Source of the DNA: Ovis canadensis
Taxonomy: Eukaryota; Chordata; Mammalia; Artiodactyla; Bovidae
NCBI RefSeq assembly: GCF_042477335.2
Contig: NC_091263.1
Span: forward strand, 74,202,501 to 74,266,500
Reading direction: 5' to 3'
DNA length: 64,000 nt
Both the position numbers and the translations under genes were made by a program. Of this stretch, positions 11,444 through 23,503 are shown piece by piece. The notes beneath the pieces were generated by a model. That model did not search any database and was not told the origin of the DNA. It saw only the letters and a program-made list of their open reading frames with translations. Position 1 is the first letter of the stretch, and each line of letters begins with the position of its first letter.

Positions 11444-11597
11444 GTGAAAGTCACTCTATACAGTCCACAGGATTCTCCAGACCAGAATACTGGAGTGGGC
11501 AGCCTTTCCCTTCCCCAGGGGATCTTCCCAACCCGGGACTGATCCCAGGTCTCCCGCACTGCAGGCGGATTCTTTACCAGCTGAGCCGCCAAGGGAG
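11444..11597 (-). mobile_element. Bov-tA SINE with internal deletion
   Basis: Antisense body (GATTCTCCAGACCAGAATAC) followed by the head (GATCCCAGGTCTCCCGCACT ... GAGCCGCCAAGGGAG). The outer part of the body is shortened. Confidence 0.85.
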
Positions 11598-11659
11598 ATT
11601 GTTTTGTAAATAACAGTAAACTATGTCTCCCACATAAAGTTTTCACTGTATGTCCAGCA

Positions 11660-11845
11660 TTGACTGGTCAGCACTCATGCATGTCAGTTCATGTAACTTT
11701 CACAGCCCTTCTATGAAGCACAAAAATTATTACCTCCCTGTTACTGGTGAGGAAGCTGAAGCACAGAGGGCTCAAGCAACTTGCTCAAGAGCACAGAGCC
11801 TGCAGGCCAAGGGCTGACTCAGACCCCAGGGTCTGTGCCTCTGAT
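11660..11845 (+). mobile_element. MIR SINE relic
   Basis: Core pattern ...GTTACTGGTGAGGAAGCTGA, AGCACAGAGGGCTCAAGCAA, CTTGCTCAAG... is the conserved MIR core. Confidence 0.75.
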
Positions 11846-12751
11846 CAAAACCAGCCAGTTAAAGACCGACCAGGAAAAACAGCGCTATAGCTTAGAAGAG
11901 CTGTGTGCCGTGACCCCTCTCCACCCCCCACGCCCCGCAGACCGCCTGGAACCATCATACCCACGCAGCACCTTGTGCAGTTACTCAGCCGGTGCTGGGT
12001 TTTCCAGCCTGAGCGCAGCTGAGACTGCCTCTGCCTTCAAAGTCCAAGTTCAGCTCTAGGGGAGTGGCATCTATTTCAAGAGAAGTTGAAAAAAAATTTT
12101 TTTTTTTTAATAAAGATATACTTGTGTGACCCGCCGCGGCTCCTGGCTGCCGGCGCCGTTTCGCTTGCGCTCAGAGTGGCCGCGGCGGAATGTTTTCAGC
12201 GTGCACGTTTAAGCGCTCCATTAACCAGATTAGTCCGCAGAGCCTTCTCCTTCACCGCTGAGTGCAAATCTCATTACGGCGATCGGGCCCAGTTACTAAC
12301 TGCTGGCGGTCAGGACCTGCCAGATGCATCTGAAGGGGGGTGGCGTGTGGGTGGGAACCTGTATGCTCATCTTAGTGGATTGGATTGTGCCTAATGGCCT
12401 TTCCCAGTGGGCCTGCCCTGGTTCCCGAATACATGGCAAAAAGAGCCCTCCGCAGAATGACTTTCTGAGGATGACCTTGGAGACCATCTGGGCCCACCGT
12501 TACCGGACCCGCAGGCTGGTGGGGGGGGACCGGAGCTGGGATGCGCTGTCGGCAGGCTGCGGGCAGGGCCCCCCGCCCCCCACCCGGGATCCTCCGTGGG
12601 TGTCCCTGATTGAGCTACGGCCAGGCCACTGACGCTGCCACTTCGCCGTGTCTGTGGACCATGTGCTCTGCGTTGAACGTCTTTGTTGACAATCACCTGT
12701 GATTTAAACTCCATTTATCTTCAAGGCTTCTCTAAATAGAAAATGAACTGT
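11846..12751. other. Unique intergenic sequence with an A8T12 palindrome
   Basis: A8 at 12089-12096 runs straight into T12 at 12097-12108. GC-rich sequence follows at 12130-12300 and 12500-12640. No gene seen. Confidence 0.45.
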
Positions 12752-12945
12752 GTGCTGTGCTTAGTTGCTCCGTCGTGTCCAGCTCTTTGGGACCGCGTGG
12801 ACTGTAGCCCGCCATGGGATTCTCCAGGCGAGAACACTGGAGTGGGTTGCCATGCCTTCCTCCAGGGGAATCTTCCTGACCCAGGGATAGGACCCAGGTC
12901 TCCCGCACCACAGGCGGATGCTTTACCGTCTGAGCCGCCAGGGAA
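12752..12945 (-). mobile_element. Bov-tA SINE
   Basis: Antisense full copy: GTGTCCAGCTCTTTGGGACC, GGATTCTCCAGGCGAGAACA, then head ending GAGCCGCCAGGGAA. Confidence 0.9.
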
Positions 12946-13594
12946 TGAACACTTGCCACAGAGTTGAGGGAACCTTGCAAATAAAACGGATGAAGGCAAA
13001 GGCAAGGGGTAACTTCCAGATGTGTGGCTGCCTTTGTCAGAAAGGAAGATGAGTGGCAATGGAGAGAGACCCAAACGCGCGGAGGCCTGATGCGTTTTCC
13101 TCAGAAAGATGAAGACCTCACGGGGCTTTCCCACAGTGCGGCTGGGTGGTGCGGGGTCCGTCTGTGAACGCCCACATCCATCCTCCCCAGGACCCTCTGG
13201 CCGCGCCAGGCTGCAGGAGGGGAGAGGGCAAGGGACGTGGACAGGTGAGGCCCAGGGTCTGCTTCTGCCTCCCCCGCGTGGACGTGGGGAATGGGCCGGG
13301 TTCCTCGGCTGGGACATCACACCTGTTAGTTCACCTCCGTGTCTTGATCCCAGCTGATGCAACTTTCGGGGGATCCACACTAAAGGGGTTAAAATCCCCT
13401 TCGTGACCCCCGGTGGTCAAGAAAAGGCAGGGGCGTGCCTCGACCATGACACCGCCCTGCTGGTTTAACCGCCTCCAGCAGCATTGACAGCAGTGTCCTC
13501 GTGAAGGGTCGCAGAGGCTGAGGCACCTCGCAGCCCTTCTGTGCCCACACACGTCTTAGGACTTGGACGTACATTTAACACGCAGCAGCCCTCA
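12946..13594. other. Unique intergenic sequence
   Basis: No recognisable gene or repeat. Confidence 0.4.
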
Positions 13595-13910
13595 GGGCTT
13601 CCCTTATAGCTCAGTGGGTAAGGACTCTGCCTGCAGTGCGGAAGACCTGGGTTCCATCCCTGGGCTGGGAAGATCCCCTGGAGAAGGAAATGGCAACCCA
13701 CTCCAGTGTTCTTGCCTGGAGAATCCCAGTGATGGCGGAGCCTGGTGGGCTGCCGTCTATGGGGTCGCGCAGAGTCGGACACGACTGGAGTGACTTAGCA
13801 GCAGCAGCAGTGTCCTTGCTTGAAAAATCTCATGGACACAGGAGCCTGGTGGGCTGCAGTCCGTGGGGTTGCAAAGAGTTGGGCACGACTGAGCGACTAA
13901 CACTTACTTT
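13595..13910 (+). mobile_element. Bov-tA plus second BovA monomer (BOV-A2-like)
   Basis: Sense head (GGCTTCCCTTATAGCTCAGT), full body to GACTTAGCAGCAGCAGCAG, then a second partial body unit (GGAGCCTGGTGGGCTGCAGT ... GAGCGACTAACACTTAC). Confidence 0.88.
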
Positions 13911-14270
13911 CTCAACAGCAGTGAGCGTTCATGGCCCCATGTCTAAATGAAGAAAGAGTTTATGAAGAAGGAACTTCAGACTATGGGAAAAGTAAAGAAA
14001 GGCGGTCAAGGCAGAAATGATGTGAGGAAATTTTAAGACACATTTCCATAAGGCAGAACAACAGGGCCAACATCCCCTGTCATAGCAAGAGCAGGAATAC
14101 TTCAGGACATTTTTAGTTATGGCATTGGGTAACTTATGTAACTGTTTCAGTTATATCCTATTAACCTGTTCTGTCATCTGTAATTGTTTTCATAGATAGC
14201 ATGTGCAATAGAAAATGTTACCCTTTCCCTCCCTCCACCCACATTCTCAGTGATTTTAAAAAAGGTTTAG
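13911..14270. other. Unique AT-rich intergenic sequence
   Basis: No recognisable gene. It leads into the L1 segment. Confidence 0.35.
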
Positions 14271-15795
14271 GCTTCCAGTTCAAGATGGCGGCGTGGAAGC
14301 ACGTGCGCCCAGCCCCTCCTGTGAGAGCATCAAAGCCGCAGCAGCTGTTGAAGAGCCGTCGACAAGAGAAGGCTGGACGCCACCCACAGCAGATACCCCA
14401 CATCCAAGACGCAGCAGGACAGTACAATCAAATCCCTATGGAGGTGTGGGTTGGCAGGGGTCCCCAGAGGGCAGGACGCTGGCCGCAGCAGTCCTAGAAG
14501 ATCCTCCTGAGTGCAAGTCCTCTGGAGGTCACCATTAACCCTACCGTAGAGGCTGCAGACCGTGGGGCTGGGTCAGACAACTAACAGGGAGGGAGTGCGA
14601 CCCTGCCCATCAGCAGATCACTGGGTTAAAGCTTTACTGACCAAGGCCCTGCCCACCAGAGCAAGACCCAGTTTTTCCCATCAGGAAGGTCTTAGCCTCT
14701 TGGCCTCCTCCGTCAGAGGGCAGACAGAAGAAGCAAGAGGAAACACAATCCCACAGTGGCTAAAACAAAAACCACATTACAGAGAGTTCATCACGATGAA
14801 AAAGCAGTCACGTACCCGATGGAGGGACAAGATAAAACCCCCAGAACAACTAAGTGAAGTGGAGATAAGCAACCTTCCAGAAAAAGAATTCAGAATAACG
14901 GGAGCGAACGGTCTGGGGAAAACAGTGGAGAAGATGCGGGAAATGTGAACCCAAAACTTGGGAGACCTAAAGAGCAAGCAAACAGAGATGAGTGATACCC
15001 TGGCAGGAGTCAACAGCAGAGCGGCGGAGGCCAAAGAGCAGATAAGTGGCCTGGAGGGCAGAGTGCTGGAGGTCCTGCCGCACAGTGAAGTGCAGAGAAA
15101 AGAGTGGAAAGAAATGAAAGCTGCCTAAGACAAGAAGGGCCTCTGGGACAACATTACCTGCACCAACACTCACAAAGGGGTCTCAGAAGGAGAAGGAGGG
15201 AAGGACCTGAGAAAATCTGTGAAGAGGTAACAGCTGAAAACTTCCCTAATGTGGGAAAGGAAATAGTCAACCAAGTCCAGGAAGCAGAGAGAGCCCCACG
15301 CAGGATAAACCCAAGGAGGAGCCCACCGAGACCCATAGTAATCAAAGGGACAAAAATTAAAGACAAAGTAAATAAAACTCAAAGCAACAAAGGGAGACGG
15401 GCAGATAACACACAAGGGAACTCCCCTCAGGCCATCAGCTGGTTCCTCCACAGAAACTGCAAGTCAGAAGGAATCGGCAGGATGTGTCTACAGTGAGGAA
15501 AGAAAGATCCTACAGTCAGGAACACTCGAGCCAGCAGACTCCTCCAGGGTGGATGGAGCAACCGAGAAACTTTCCAGACAAGCAGAACTCAACAGAATTC
15601 AGCACCACCAAACCAGCTTCACAGCAAATACGAAAGGAATTTCTCTAGGCAGGAAACACGAGAAGAAAAAGACCTACGGGAAAAAACCCAAAACAAGTAA
15701 GAAAATGGTAATAGGATGATACATACTGATAATTACCTTAAATGTAAATGGATTAAATTCACCAACCAAACAAACCTAGACTGGCGGATGAACAC
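14271..15795 (+). mobile_element. L1 LINE 5' portion with ORF1 remnant
   Basis: Begins CAGTTCAAGATGGCGGCGTG, the usual L1 5' region. A broken ORF1 includes SEVEISNLPEKEFRITGANG in 14562-14948, then further ORF1 pieces to about 15.5 kb (RINPRRSPPRPIVIKGTKIK). The sequence TTAAATGTAAATGGATTAAA near 15740 is the start of the ORF2 region. Stops and frameshifts throughout. Confidence 0.85.
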
Positions 15796-16509
15796 GTGCC
15801 AGGATGCGCTCCAGCTCAGCTCATCGCTCTGCTTGACCCCGAACTGCGTGTGATTATTTTATAGTTGGATTTACATGTTGCCATTATGGTTTGCAACTAT
15901 AATTATCTTTATTTTTTTGTCTGGCTTTTGATTGAGAAAACTGATAAACAGCTTTTAATATTGTGATTTTGCAGCTGTTAGTCACTTAATACCCTCGTAT
16001 CATGACTGGTCAATGGAAATCTACATCACCGAAACTCTGATTTAATAAACCTGTCATCACTTTATTTTTTTATTTATTTATTTTTTTCTGTCATCACTTT
16101 TAAACATCCAGGTGCATATCAGAATTATCTTGGAATTTTTTGAAAAATGCAAATTCCCAGGCATTGCTTTTTTTCCTCCAGAGCTCCAGATCTGTTTCTA
16201 ATGACCAGCCACGTTTAGAAACACCTACTATGTGGTCATCTTCCACTTTTGTCTAGTTTGTTCCGCTTTTTCTATTTTATATTCAGTGGCCCTATAATTT
16301 GTTTTCTAATTGCTCCATCTCTTTTTTTTTTAATGTTCTTGCTCAAGCTTTTGTCAAGCACAGTAGAAACCCTTTTGTATACATATACGTAAATAGTACG
16401 TATACTATATATATTATAGAAAACTTAAGAATTTTTGCCTAACTGAAAAATTTGTGACATTTTGATTCCACTTGTTTGACTTCGTGTGAATAGAATGCTA
16501 AATTTCTAA
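15796..16509. other. AT-rich unique sequence
   Basis: Long AT-rich stretch without open frames. It contains the T-rich insertion at 16064-16087 flanked by a 13-bp direct repeat, described separately. Confidence 0.45.
16051..16100 (-). mobile_element. Apparent tail-only retro-insertion (A-rich on the minus strand)
   Basis: CTGTCATCACTTT occurs at 16051-16063 and again at 16088-16100. Between the copies lie 24 bases made only of T and A. The structure equals a target-site duplication around a poly(A)-like tail with no element body. Confidence 0.6.
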
Positions 16510-16700
16510 ATTAAAGAGATAGATACAAACAAGCAACAAAGGTTTATGGCCCAAGGAACTATAGTGAACGTCTCGTAATAGCCTGTAATGGAAAATAACC
16601 TCAACAATAATAAATGTCACCTTACTGTGTACCTAAAACACTGTAAGCCAGCTATGCTTCATAAGATATGTATCTATGAAGGAAAAACTTTAAATAGAGA
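16510..16700 (+). mobile_element. L1 3' UTR fragment
   Basis: CAACAAAGGTTTATGGCCCA, GGAACTATAGTGAACGTCTC, ATAGCCTGTAATGGAAAATA and CTAAAACACTGTAAGCCAGC match the L1 3' untranslated pattern of artiodactyls. Confidence 0.65.
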
Positions 16701-17523
16701 GAAAATAAAAGAGGTTTAGACTTGGAACCATTGAACCCACGTTTCGGGCTCCACTGTGTTGAAAGAGAAGGGACTCTGTAAGAGTGGAAGGGGCAGATAT
16801 AATGGGGAACCAGTCACATCACGGAACTTATGTCACCCCAGAAACTGTGGCTTAAAGCAGCTGCCAGTCATCGGGCGTGTGACTCAGAGTGTCCCGGCCA
16901 GGCTCCCCCGGGCACGTGGGCAGCCGCAGGTCAGCCGGGCACAGCTGCCGGTGAGCTGGCAGCCTCCTCCAAGCGCCTCGCCCTCCCTGCTCTGAGACTC
17001 TCCCTCCTGGAGCTGCCCGAGCTGGTCGACACAGCAGCGGGAAGCGAGAGGGGCAGGGCGCCTGGCCCCTGGGAGCGGGCGCAGCGCTATTTCCAGCGCA
17101 TTCTATGGGGCAGGGCGGCTGGTGGGGCCGGCCGATCCAGGGCAGGGGAGCAGGGCAGTCTCAGTGCAGGTGGCGGGGGCGCCGAGCGGCCTCCCCCGGG
17201 CTGTTGCTGCCACAAACCCTCACGCCCACCGAGGACAAGCTTCCTGGGCTGTGTGCTGGGCAGCCGCGCCCGCGGTTGGTCCTGCCTCTTTAAGGAGCCC
17301 CTAGAAATTCAGTTACTCTCAGGCCCCTGCCTACTCCCTCCCTTCCTCCCTTCCTCCGGCAGGTGTTTCCGGGCTCTTCCGCCCTCCTCAGCCCTCAGGG
17401 GTGTGTCTGGAAGGTCACACAGGAGCCTGCAGGGCCGTTACCTCTGGGGCAGCAGTGGGAAGGAGGCGTGCCCTGCCCTGACAGCGCGGCGATTCTCATC
17501 AGCGTTTTATAGATAGCTGTATT
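16701..17523. other. GC-rich unique sequence, possible regulatory block
   Basis: CpG-containing GC-rich sequence at about 16880-17290, followed by a CTCCCTTCCTTCC run near 17340. A 228-codon open frame here (16830-17516) has no recognisable domain and fits composition. An upstream alternative promoter is conceivable but unsupported. Confidence 0.35.
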
Positions 17524-17752
17524 TGGCATTTTGGGCGGCATGGGCCTTCGTGGCCGTGCGGGCTTTGCTCTGGCTGTGGCGGCACGGCCTCTCCTTGTGG
17601 GGGCTTCTCTTTCCAGGGAGCACAGGCTCAGAGGCGGCGGCGGACGGGCTCCGTTGTTCCCCAGCGTGTGAGATCTTCCGGATCAGGGACTGAACCCGGG
17701 TCTCCTGCACCGGCAGGCAGGCTCTTTATCCCTGAGCCGCCGGGGACGCCCA
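17524..17752 (-). mobile_element. CHR-type SINE
   Basis: Antisense copy: GTGCGGGCTTTGCTCTGGCT, GGGGGCTTCTCTTTCCAGGG, GATCAGGGACTGAACCCGGG and terminal GAGCCGCCGGGGACG. Confidence 0.78.
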
Positions 17753-18559
17753 TGTTGGCGTTTCTCACACGTGACCTTGTATGCCTCAGCTTAGAAATGG
17801 CGAGATAGCAGAGATATAAGAGCGGAAGGTGCCGCTCTGAGTCCTTGGCCTTCCCTGTTTGCTCCATTCAGCCCCCAGGACCCGCCTGCCCCGAGTCGTG
17901 TCGCTGAGGTCAGCACCCTGAGCTCCGAGTCCAGGCTGGCAGGCCCGCGGTCCGCTGACTTCGCCCCCGCTGCGCCGCCTCTGGTTCACTGAAAACGTCC
18001 CGCCGCTTTTGTCCGCCTGCCACCTCTCCCGTGCCCCGCTCACCTCCTGGCTCAGCTCAGGCTGCCTCCTGCCCCGATTACCCGCGACCTGGGCTCCCTC
18101 CAGGGCCGCGCGTGACCTCCTGTTGCCGGGTCTGTTGGCCACACCCCAGGCCTCTTGGCTGCCCCCTGGACGGTGGTGTTGGACTCTGTTGGTCCTTTCC
18201 TCTCGCAGCACCTTTGGATTCCCTGAGATGACCCAGGGCCTCCTCTGTCTCCATCAGCTTTGCAAACGGTCCCCCCACCGCATCACGTTTCCCTCTGGCC
18301 CACGTTTCCTGGACGATATGCTCCATCTCGCGTACGCAGTTGCTTCCCGCCGTCTGAGGCTCATTCTGCACCTGCTGCTGCCCGTCAGGTCGCTTCCTGG
18401 ACGTCCCAGAGAACTCGAAGTGGCTGGAATGGTCACCTCAGCCTCAAGACCTGCCCTTCCTTCTTTCTGCTCCAATCCGGAAAAACGGACCAGAAACCTT
18501 AGGACTGGCTCTTCTGGAGGCAGGCGTGGCAGAGGGGCTGGCGAAGGGGCAGATGCTTG
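17753..18559. other. Unique intergenic sequence
   Basis: GC-rich pyrimidine-heavy section with overlapping open frames on both strands and no recognised protein. Confidence 0.4.
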
Positions 18560-18761
18560 TATCACAGGAAATCAAAAGCCCAAGAGATGGGTTCCAAGGC
18601 AGCACGGAGGTGACAGGGGGGAAGATTCAGTGAAGCGGGAGACGGACACTAGGAACTGTCCCTTCTGGACAACAAGAGAGAAAACAGACGGGAAAAGAGC
18701 AAGCAGTGTCTGGAGCTGCTCTGGGACCCACGGAACTGTAATGAGAAGCCTGACATCCATC

Positions 18762-18955
18762 GGGCTTCCAGGTGGCTCGGGGGTGGGGAATCCACCTGCT
18801 AAGGCAGGAGCTGCTGGCTCAGTCCCTGGGTCGGGAAGATCCCCTGTGGCAGCCCGCTCCAGCGTTCCTGCCTGGAGAATCCCACAGACAGAGGAGCCTG
18901 GCGGGCTACAGCCCATGGGGTCGCAAAGAGTCGGACACGACTGAGTGCCTAAACC
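18762..18955 (+). mobile_element. Bov-tA SINE inside the old L1
   Basis: Head GGGCTTCCAGGTGGCTCGGG and body to GTCGGACACGACTGAGTGCC. L1 sequence resumes right after it (GCGTCATCGGAGTCCCAGAG). Confidence 0.9.
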
Positions 18956-19984
18956 GCAGCAAGAGTCGCGTCATCGGAGTCCCAGAGAGAGAGGAGAGAA
19001 GACGGGGGCTGAAGAGAATCGAGGCTGAAATGCACCGGACTCGCCAGGAGACGAAAGGAGCACATCCAAGCGGCCGAGCAAAGTCCAGACGCTACGCGCC
19101 CGCAGAGACCCAGGCTAGGGCCCGCGCTCACCAAACCCTAAGAACTAACGGCAAGAGGCCTGCCAGCAGCGAGAGGGAAGCGAGGTGCTGTGTGTAAGAG
19201 AAACAGCCCGCAGGACAGTGGGTATCTCCCCATTCCACGAGGACAGAGGAGGGTGGACAACCGCTTTCAAGCGCTGAAAGAAAAGAACTGTGAACCAGAA
19301 CCTGACTTCCAGCAAACACACCCTTCGGGAGCGAAGGAGAATCAAGACAGTTTCAAATGAAGGGATGTTAATCGAATTTTTTTTTCCCCAGAAAACCTAT
19401 CCTCAAAGAATGGCTAAAGGGAGTTCTCTAAACAGAAACAAAATGATTTAGAAAAAAATGATCCTTGGACTACCAGGAAGGAATAAAGACTATGGTGAGC
19501 AAGAATGTGAGGAAATAAAGTAGGCTTTACTTTTCCTCTTGAGTTTTCTAAATTCCATCTGACGAGCAAAGCAAAAATTATAACAATCCGATGTGGTTCT
19601 CAATGTACGTAGAGGAAATATTTGACAATTGTAGTATAAATGGGGGAGAGTGAATGGATATAAGAAGATACTAGGTTTTTATATTTCACTGAAACTGGTA
19701 AATGACATCAGCCTTGATCTCTGTGTGCGAGTGTGTACGTCTATGTGTGTGTGTATACATGTATATCCAGTCTTGGAGCAGCCGCTGAAAGTTTATACGG
19801 AGACACTCAAACACAGTATAGACAAGTAAAAATAGAACTGTAAAAAGATCCTGTTCCAGTAACCCACAGGAGGGCATGAAAAAAGACAACGAAATGAAAA
19901 ACAGCGATAACGGAAAACGAGTTAACAGTCCTCACAGTGAACGTTCTAAACATGCCGATTAGGAAACAGAGATTAGCAGCCTTT

Positions 19985-20094
19985 TCGTTGTTGTTGTTGT
20001 CGGCCACGTGGCATTTGGGATTTTAATTCCCCGACCGGGGTTAGAACCGGCACCAGCTGCATTGGAAGGGCAGAACCTTGCCATGGGACCACCA
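19985..20094 (-). mobile_element. CHR-2-type SINE fragment
   Basis: GTTGTTGTTGTTGTCGGCCA, then GACCGGGGTTAGAACCGGCA on the + strand, the antisense of the CHR-2 head. It directly abuts the BovB fragment. Confidence 0.65.
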
Positions 20095-20690
20095 ATGAGA
20101 CGGTGACAGGCTTCATTTTCCTGGGCTCCAAAAATCACTGCAGATGGTGACTGCAGCCATGAAATTAAAAGACGCTTGCTCCTTGGAAGAAAAGTTATGA
20201 CCAACCTAGACAGCGTATTAAAAAGCAGAGACATTACTTTGCTGACAAAGGTCCGTCTAGGCAAAGCTTTAGTTTCCCTGTAGTCATGTACAGGTATGAG
20301 AGTTGGATCATAAAGGAAGCTGAGCCCTGAAGAATTAATTCTTTCAAACTGTGGTGTTGGAGAAGATCCTCGAGAGTCCCTTGGTCTGCAAGGAGATCCA
20401 ACCAGTCGGTCCTAAAGGATATCAACCCTGAATATTCATTTGGGGGGCTGATGATGAAGCTCCAGTACTTTGGCCACCTAATACAAAGAGCCGACTCGTT
20501 TGAAAAGACCGTGATGCTGGGAAAGATTGAGGGCAGGAGAAGAAGGGGACGACAGAGGATGAGATGGTTGGATGGCATTGCTGACTCAATGGACGTGAGT
20601 TTGAGCAGACGCCAGCATGGGGGGACAGGGAGGCCTGGCGTGCTGCCATCCATGGGGTCGCAGAGTCGGACACGACTGAGCAAGTGAACA
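20095..20690 (+). mobile_element. BovB LINE 3' end (~0.6 kb)
   Basis: Sense fragment from the region after the polymerase domain (TGGGCTCCAAAAATCACTGC) to GTCGGACACGACTGAGCAAG, including the basic tail [16 protein letters not shown]. Confidence 0.9.
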
Positions 20691-21932
20691 ACAACAAGCA
20701 GGGAAGTTTCCAGAAAGACTGATTTTGAAATGACTCAACTCTGTTGCTTGTAAGAAACTCACTTAAAATGTGAAGACAGTCTACATGGAAAATCCCAAGA
20801 AAGCTACAAACAAACAACAAACACCTCCTGAATCTAATGAGCGAGCCCAGCAAGGCCAAAGGATGCAGAATCAACATCCAAAAATCAGTTGCATTTCCAA
20901 TCACTGGAAGTGAACCCACAGAAACCAAAATTTAAAATACATTTAACTGTAACTTCACTACATCTACAATTATTTGAAAAAAGGTGTAAATTTGACAAAA
21001 CATGTACAAACTCATATACTAAGAGCCATACCGCACTGAGCGAGGCGAAAGGCCTGCGGAAATGGAGGGGCAGTCCACGTTCCTGGATTGAAAGAATCAG
21101 CAACGCAGAAGTACCAACCCTCAGGAAGCTGGCATGCATGTTTAACAGAGTTCCTACCAAAGTCCTGCCAAGATTTTTTTACAGGCATGGACAAGATTGT
21201 TCAAGAACGTACATCGGAAGGTAAAGGAACTTTTCTTTAGCTTAAGAAATTATAAATAAGCCTAAGGTGGGAGGAATCCATTTGAAGACTTAAGGAATCA
21301 ATAGATACAATATTGATGACTGGGAGGTGCTGATAAAGAAATAGACGCAGACCCATGGGCCAGAATAGAGAATTCAGAAATAGATCTAATGGGTTTGGCA
21401 AAGGACGCAAAGCAATTCAAGGCTTGTTGGGGAGGCAGCCTATTCTGCGGATTGTGCTGGAGCAGTTGGACAACAGAAAAAAGAACGAAAACACTGGTCT
21501 TAATCTCACACCTTATACAACAGTTAGGCCAGCCTAGATGAGAGGCTGAGATGGGAAACAGAAAGGGAAACGCAGGAGAAAGCCGTCAGGTGTGGCACTT
21601 GGCAAAGCACTTTTAGGCTTGACTGCAAAAGCACATCCCATAAATAAAACACTTAGGAACTGTATTTTATAAACATGAAAACTTTCACTTTGTAAAAGAC
21701 CATGTTAACGGTTGAAAAGGCAAGCCACAAGTGAAAATATTTGCAGATCACATATCCAACAAAGGATTAGTGTCTAAAATATATAAAGAACTCTCAGGAC
21801 TCAACAGTAAAAACAAAAAGTCCAATTAGAAAACGGCCAAAAGCCATGGAGGAGCATTTCAATAAACTGGATATATAGATGGCAACTAAGTCTATGAAAG
21901 GTAATCAGCAATGTGAGTCATTCGTTATTATC

Positions 21933-22135
21933 GTTTAGTGACTAATTCACATCTGACTCTTTGTGACCCTGTGGACTGTAGCCCGTCAGACTCCTCTGTC
22001 CACGGGATTCTCCAGGCAAGAACGCTGGGATGGGTTGCCATGCCCTCCTCCAGGGGATCGTCCCGACCCAGGGATTGAACCCGCGTCTCCTGCTTCGGCG
22101 GGTGGATTCCTCACCACTGAGCCACCTGGTAGGCC
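21933..22135 (-). mobile_element. Bov-tA SINE inside the old L1
   Basis: Antisense full-length copy ending GAGCCACCTGGTAGGCCC. L1 sequence continues on both sides. Confidence 0.9.
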
Positions 22136-22620
22136 CACCATGAGCCATCAGACAGATGCAGATTAAAACCATAATGAGATACTACTGCATATCTAACTGG
22201 CAAAACAGAAGCGAAAAATAGAGAGACCCTGCATGCTGACGGAGGGTGCTGAGAGACTGAATCTCTAGCGTGTTTCTGGTGGGAATAAGAAATGGCACAA
22301 CCATGTCTGCTCCGAAACACATTTCAGAGCAATTGCTAACAAAACCCAACAGGCAACTTCCATAGGGCCCAGGAGTGTAACTCCCATTTATCCCACAGAA
22401 AGAAAGATTTACATTCATGCGTGAATATTTACAGAAGCTTCATTCCTAGCAGCCAGACACTGAAGCAACCCAGATGCCGTTCATGAGGAACAATGCGGTA
22501 CGTCCGTCCCGTCGGATCCTGCACGGCAACCTGGAAATGCTGAAAGACAAGTGAATCCTAAGAGGTTACACGCTGTGCGATTCAACTGCTGAAACTCCTT
22601 GAAATCACAAAGTGTTACAG

Positions 22621-23011
22621 CTGGAGAATGTCGTAAAGTGCCTGCCAGGGCTTATGGAGGGAATCGGGACAGGAGAGAAGAGGGTGTCACCACAGGGACC
22701 TTTGTGGGGATGGAAGGCTATGCGGTTTGTCAACATCCACTTCCCCCTTGCGCTGCTGCCCTAGAGTTTTGCAAGACTTTCTCGCTGGAACAAAGGGTGC
22801 GCACCATCTCTTTATTATTTCTGAATCGAATCTATGTTAATGTAGTTGAATACGAGTCTATAACCTTCTCAGAGTAAAAAGTTTAACTAAAAAAGCTGAT
22901 AGAGAACGGCGCAATCTCACCCATCCCCCAGAGCCCCACCCCCTCCGACCACCCCCACGGCCTCGTTTCTGTTGGTAAGCGAGCTAGGAGAAGCTAGTGG
23001 AGAACAGAGCA
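22621..23011. other. Unique intergenic sequence
   Basis: No recognisable gene or repeat. Confidence 0.4.
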
Positions 23012-23302
23012 TTTTTATCTTTCTTAAGTTTTGACTGTCCCGGGCCCTGGTTGCTGCGTGGGCTTTCTTCTGTCGTGGTGAGCGGGCTTCTCATTGAAGC
23101 GGCTTCTCTTGTTGCAGGGCAACACGGGTACACGGGCACATGGGCACATGGGCTTCAGTAGTTGTGATGCCCAGGCTCAGAAGTTTCGGTTCCCAGGCTC
23201 CAGGCGCAGGCTCAGTAGCTGTAGCGCATGGGCTTAGCAGCTTAGATGTGGGATCTTCCTAGCCCAGGAAGGTGAACTCTTCCACGGAGCTGCCTGGGAA
23301 GC
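23012..23302 (-). mobile_element. CHR-type SINE
   Basis: GGGCTTTCTTCTGTCGTGGT, GCGGCTTCTCTTGTTGCAGG, a local GGGCACATGGGCACATGGGC duplication, GGGATCTTCCTAGCCCAGGA and a CTGCCTGGGAAGCC end. Confidence 0.78.
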
Positions 23303-23393
23303 CCTCCCCAAGCTTGGAACCCCCATTTCCACTGGAGTTCTGTGAACAACTGTTCCCCAGACTTCCACACTGTGTATGTAAAGTCCTGAAATG

Positions 23394-23503
23394 CTGGTAG
23401 CCCAGCTGGTGAAGAATCCGCCTGTGACGCAGGAGACCCCACTTTAGTCCTGGGTCGGGAAGACCTGCTGGAGAGAGGACAGGCCACCCACTGCACCATT
23501 CTT
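23394..23503 (+). mobile_element. Bov-tA SINE, head and part of body only
   Basis: CCAGCTGGTGAAGAATCCGC, the CTGGGTCGGGAAGACCTGCT block, and a break at CACTGCACCATTCTT where a second copy begins. Confidence 0.8.

Larger units (their letters stand above)
18560..22620 (+). mobile_element. Old L1 LINE mosaic interrupted by four later insertions
   Basis: Pieces read in order as one sense L1: ORF1 region (18560-18761), the ORF1-ORF2 junction (18956-19984, with GCGTCATCGGAGTCCCAGAG and AATGGCTAAAGGGAGTTCTC), late ORF2 (20695-21932) and the ORF2 end/3' region (22136-22620). Insertions are a Bov-tA, a CHR-2 SINE, a BovB fragment and another Bov-tA. All frames are destroyed. Some interior L1 sequence is deleted. 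Confidence 0.75.

Noticed and set aside
12089..12108. A8T12 as a retro-insertion or terminator
   Set aside because: No flanking direct repeat and no transcript ending here; treated as a simple palindrome.
16830..17516. GC-rich block as the missing MGLL first exon
   Set aside because: No ATG in a frame and position joining the PEDPFR reading frame, and no convincing donor.
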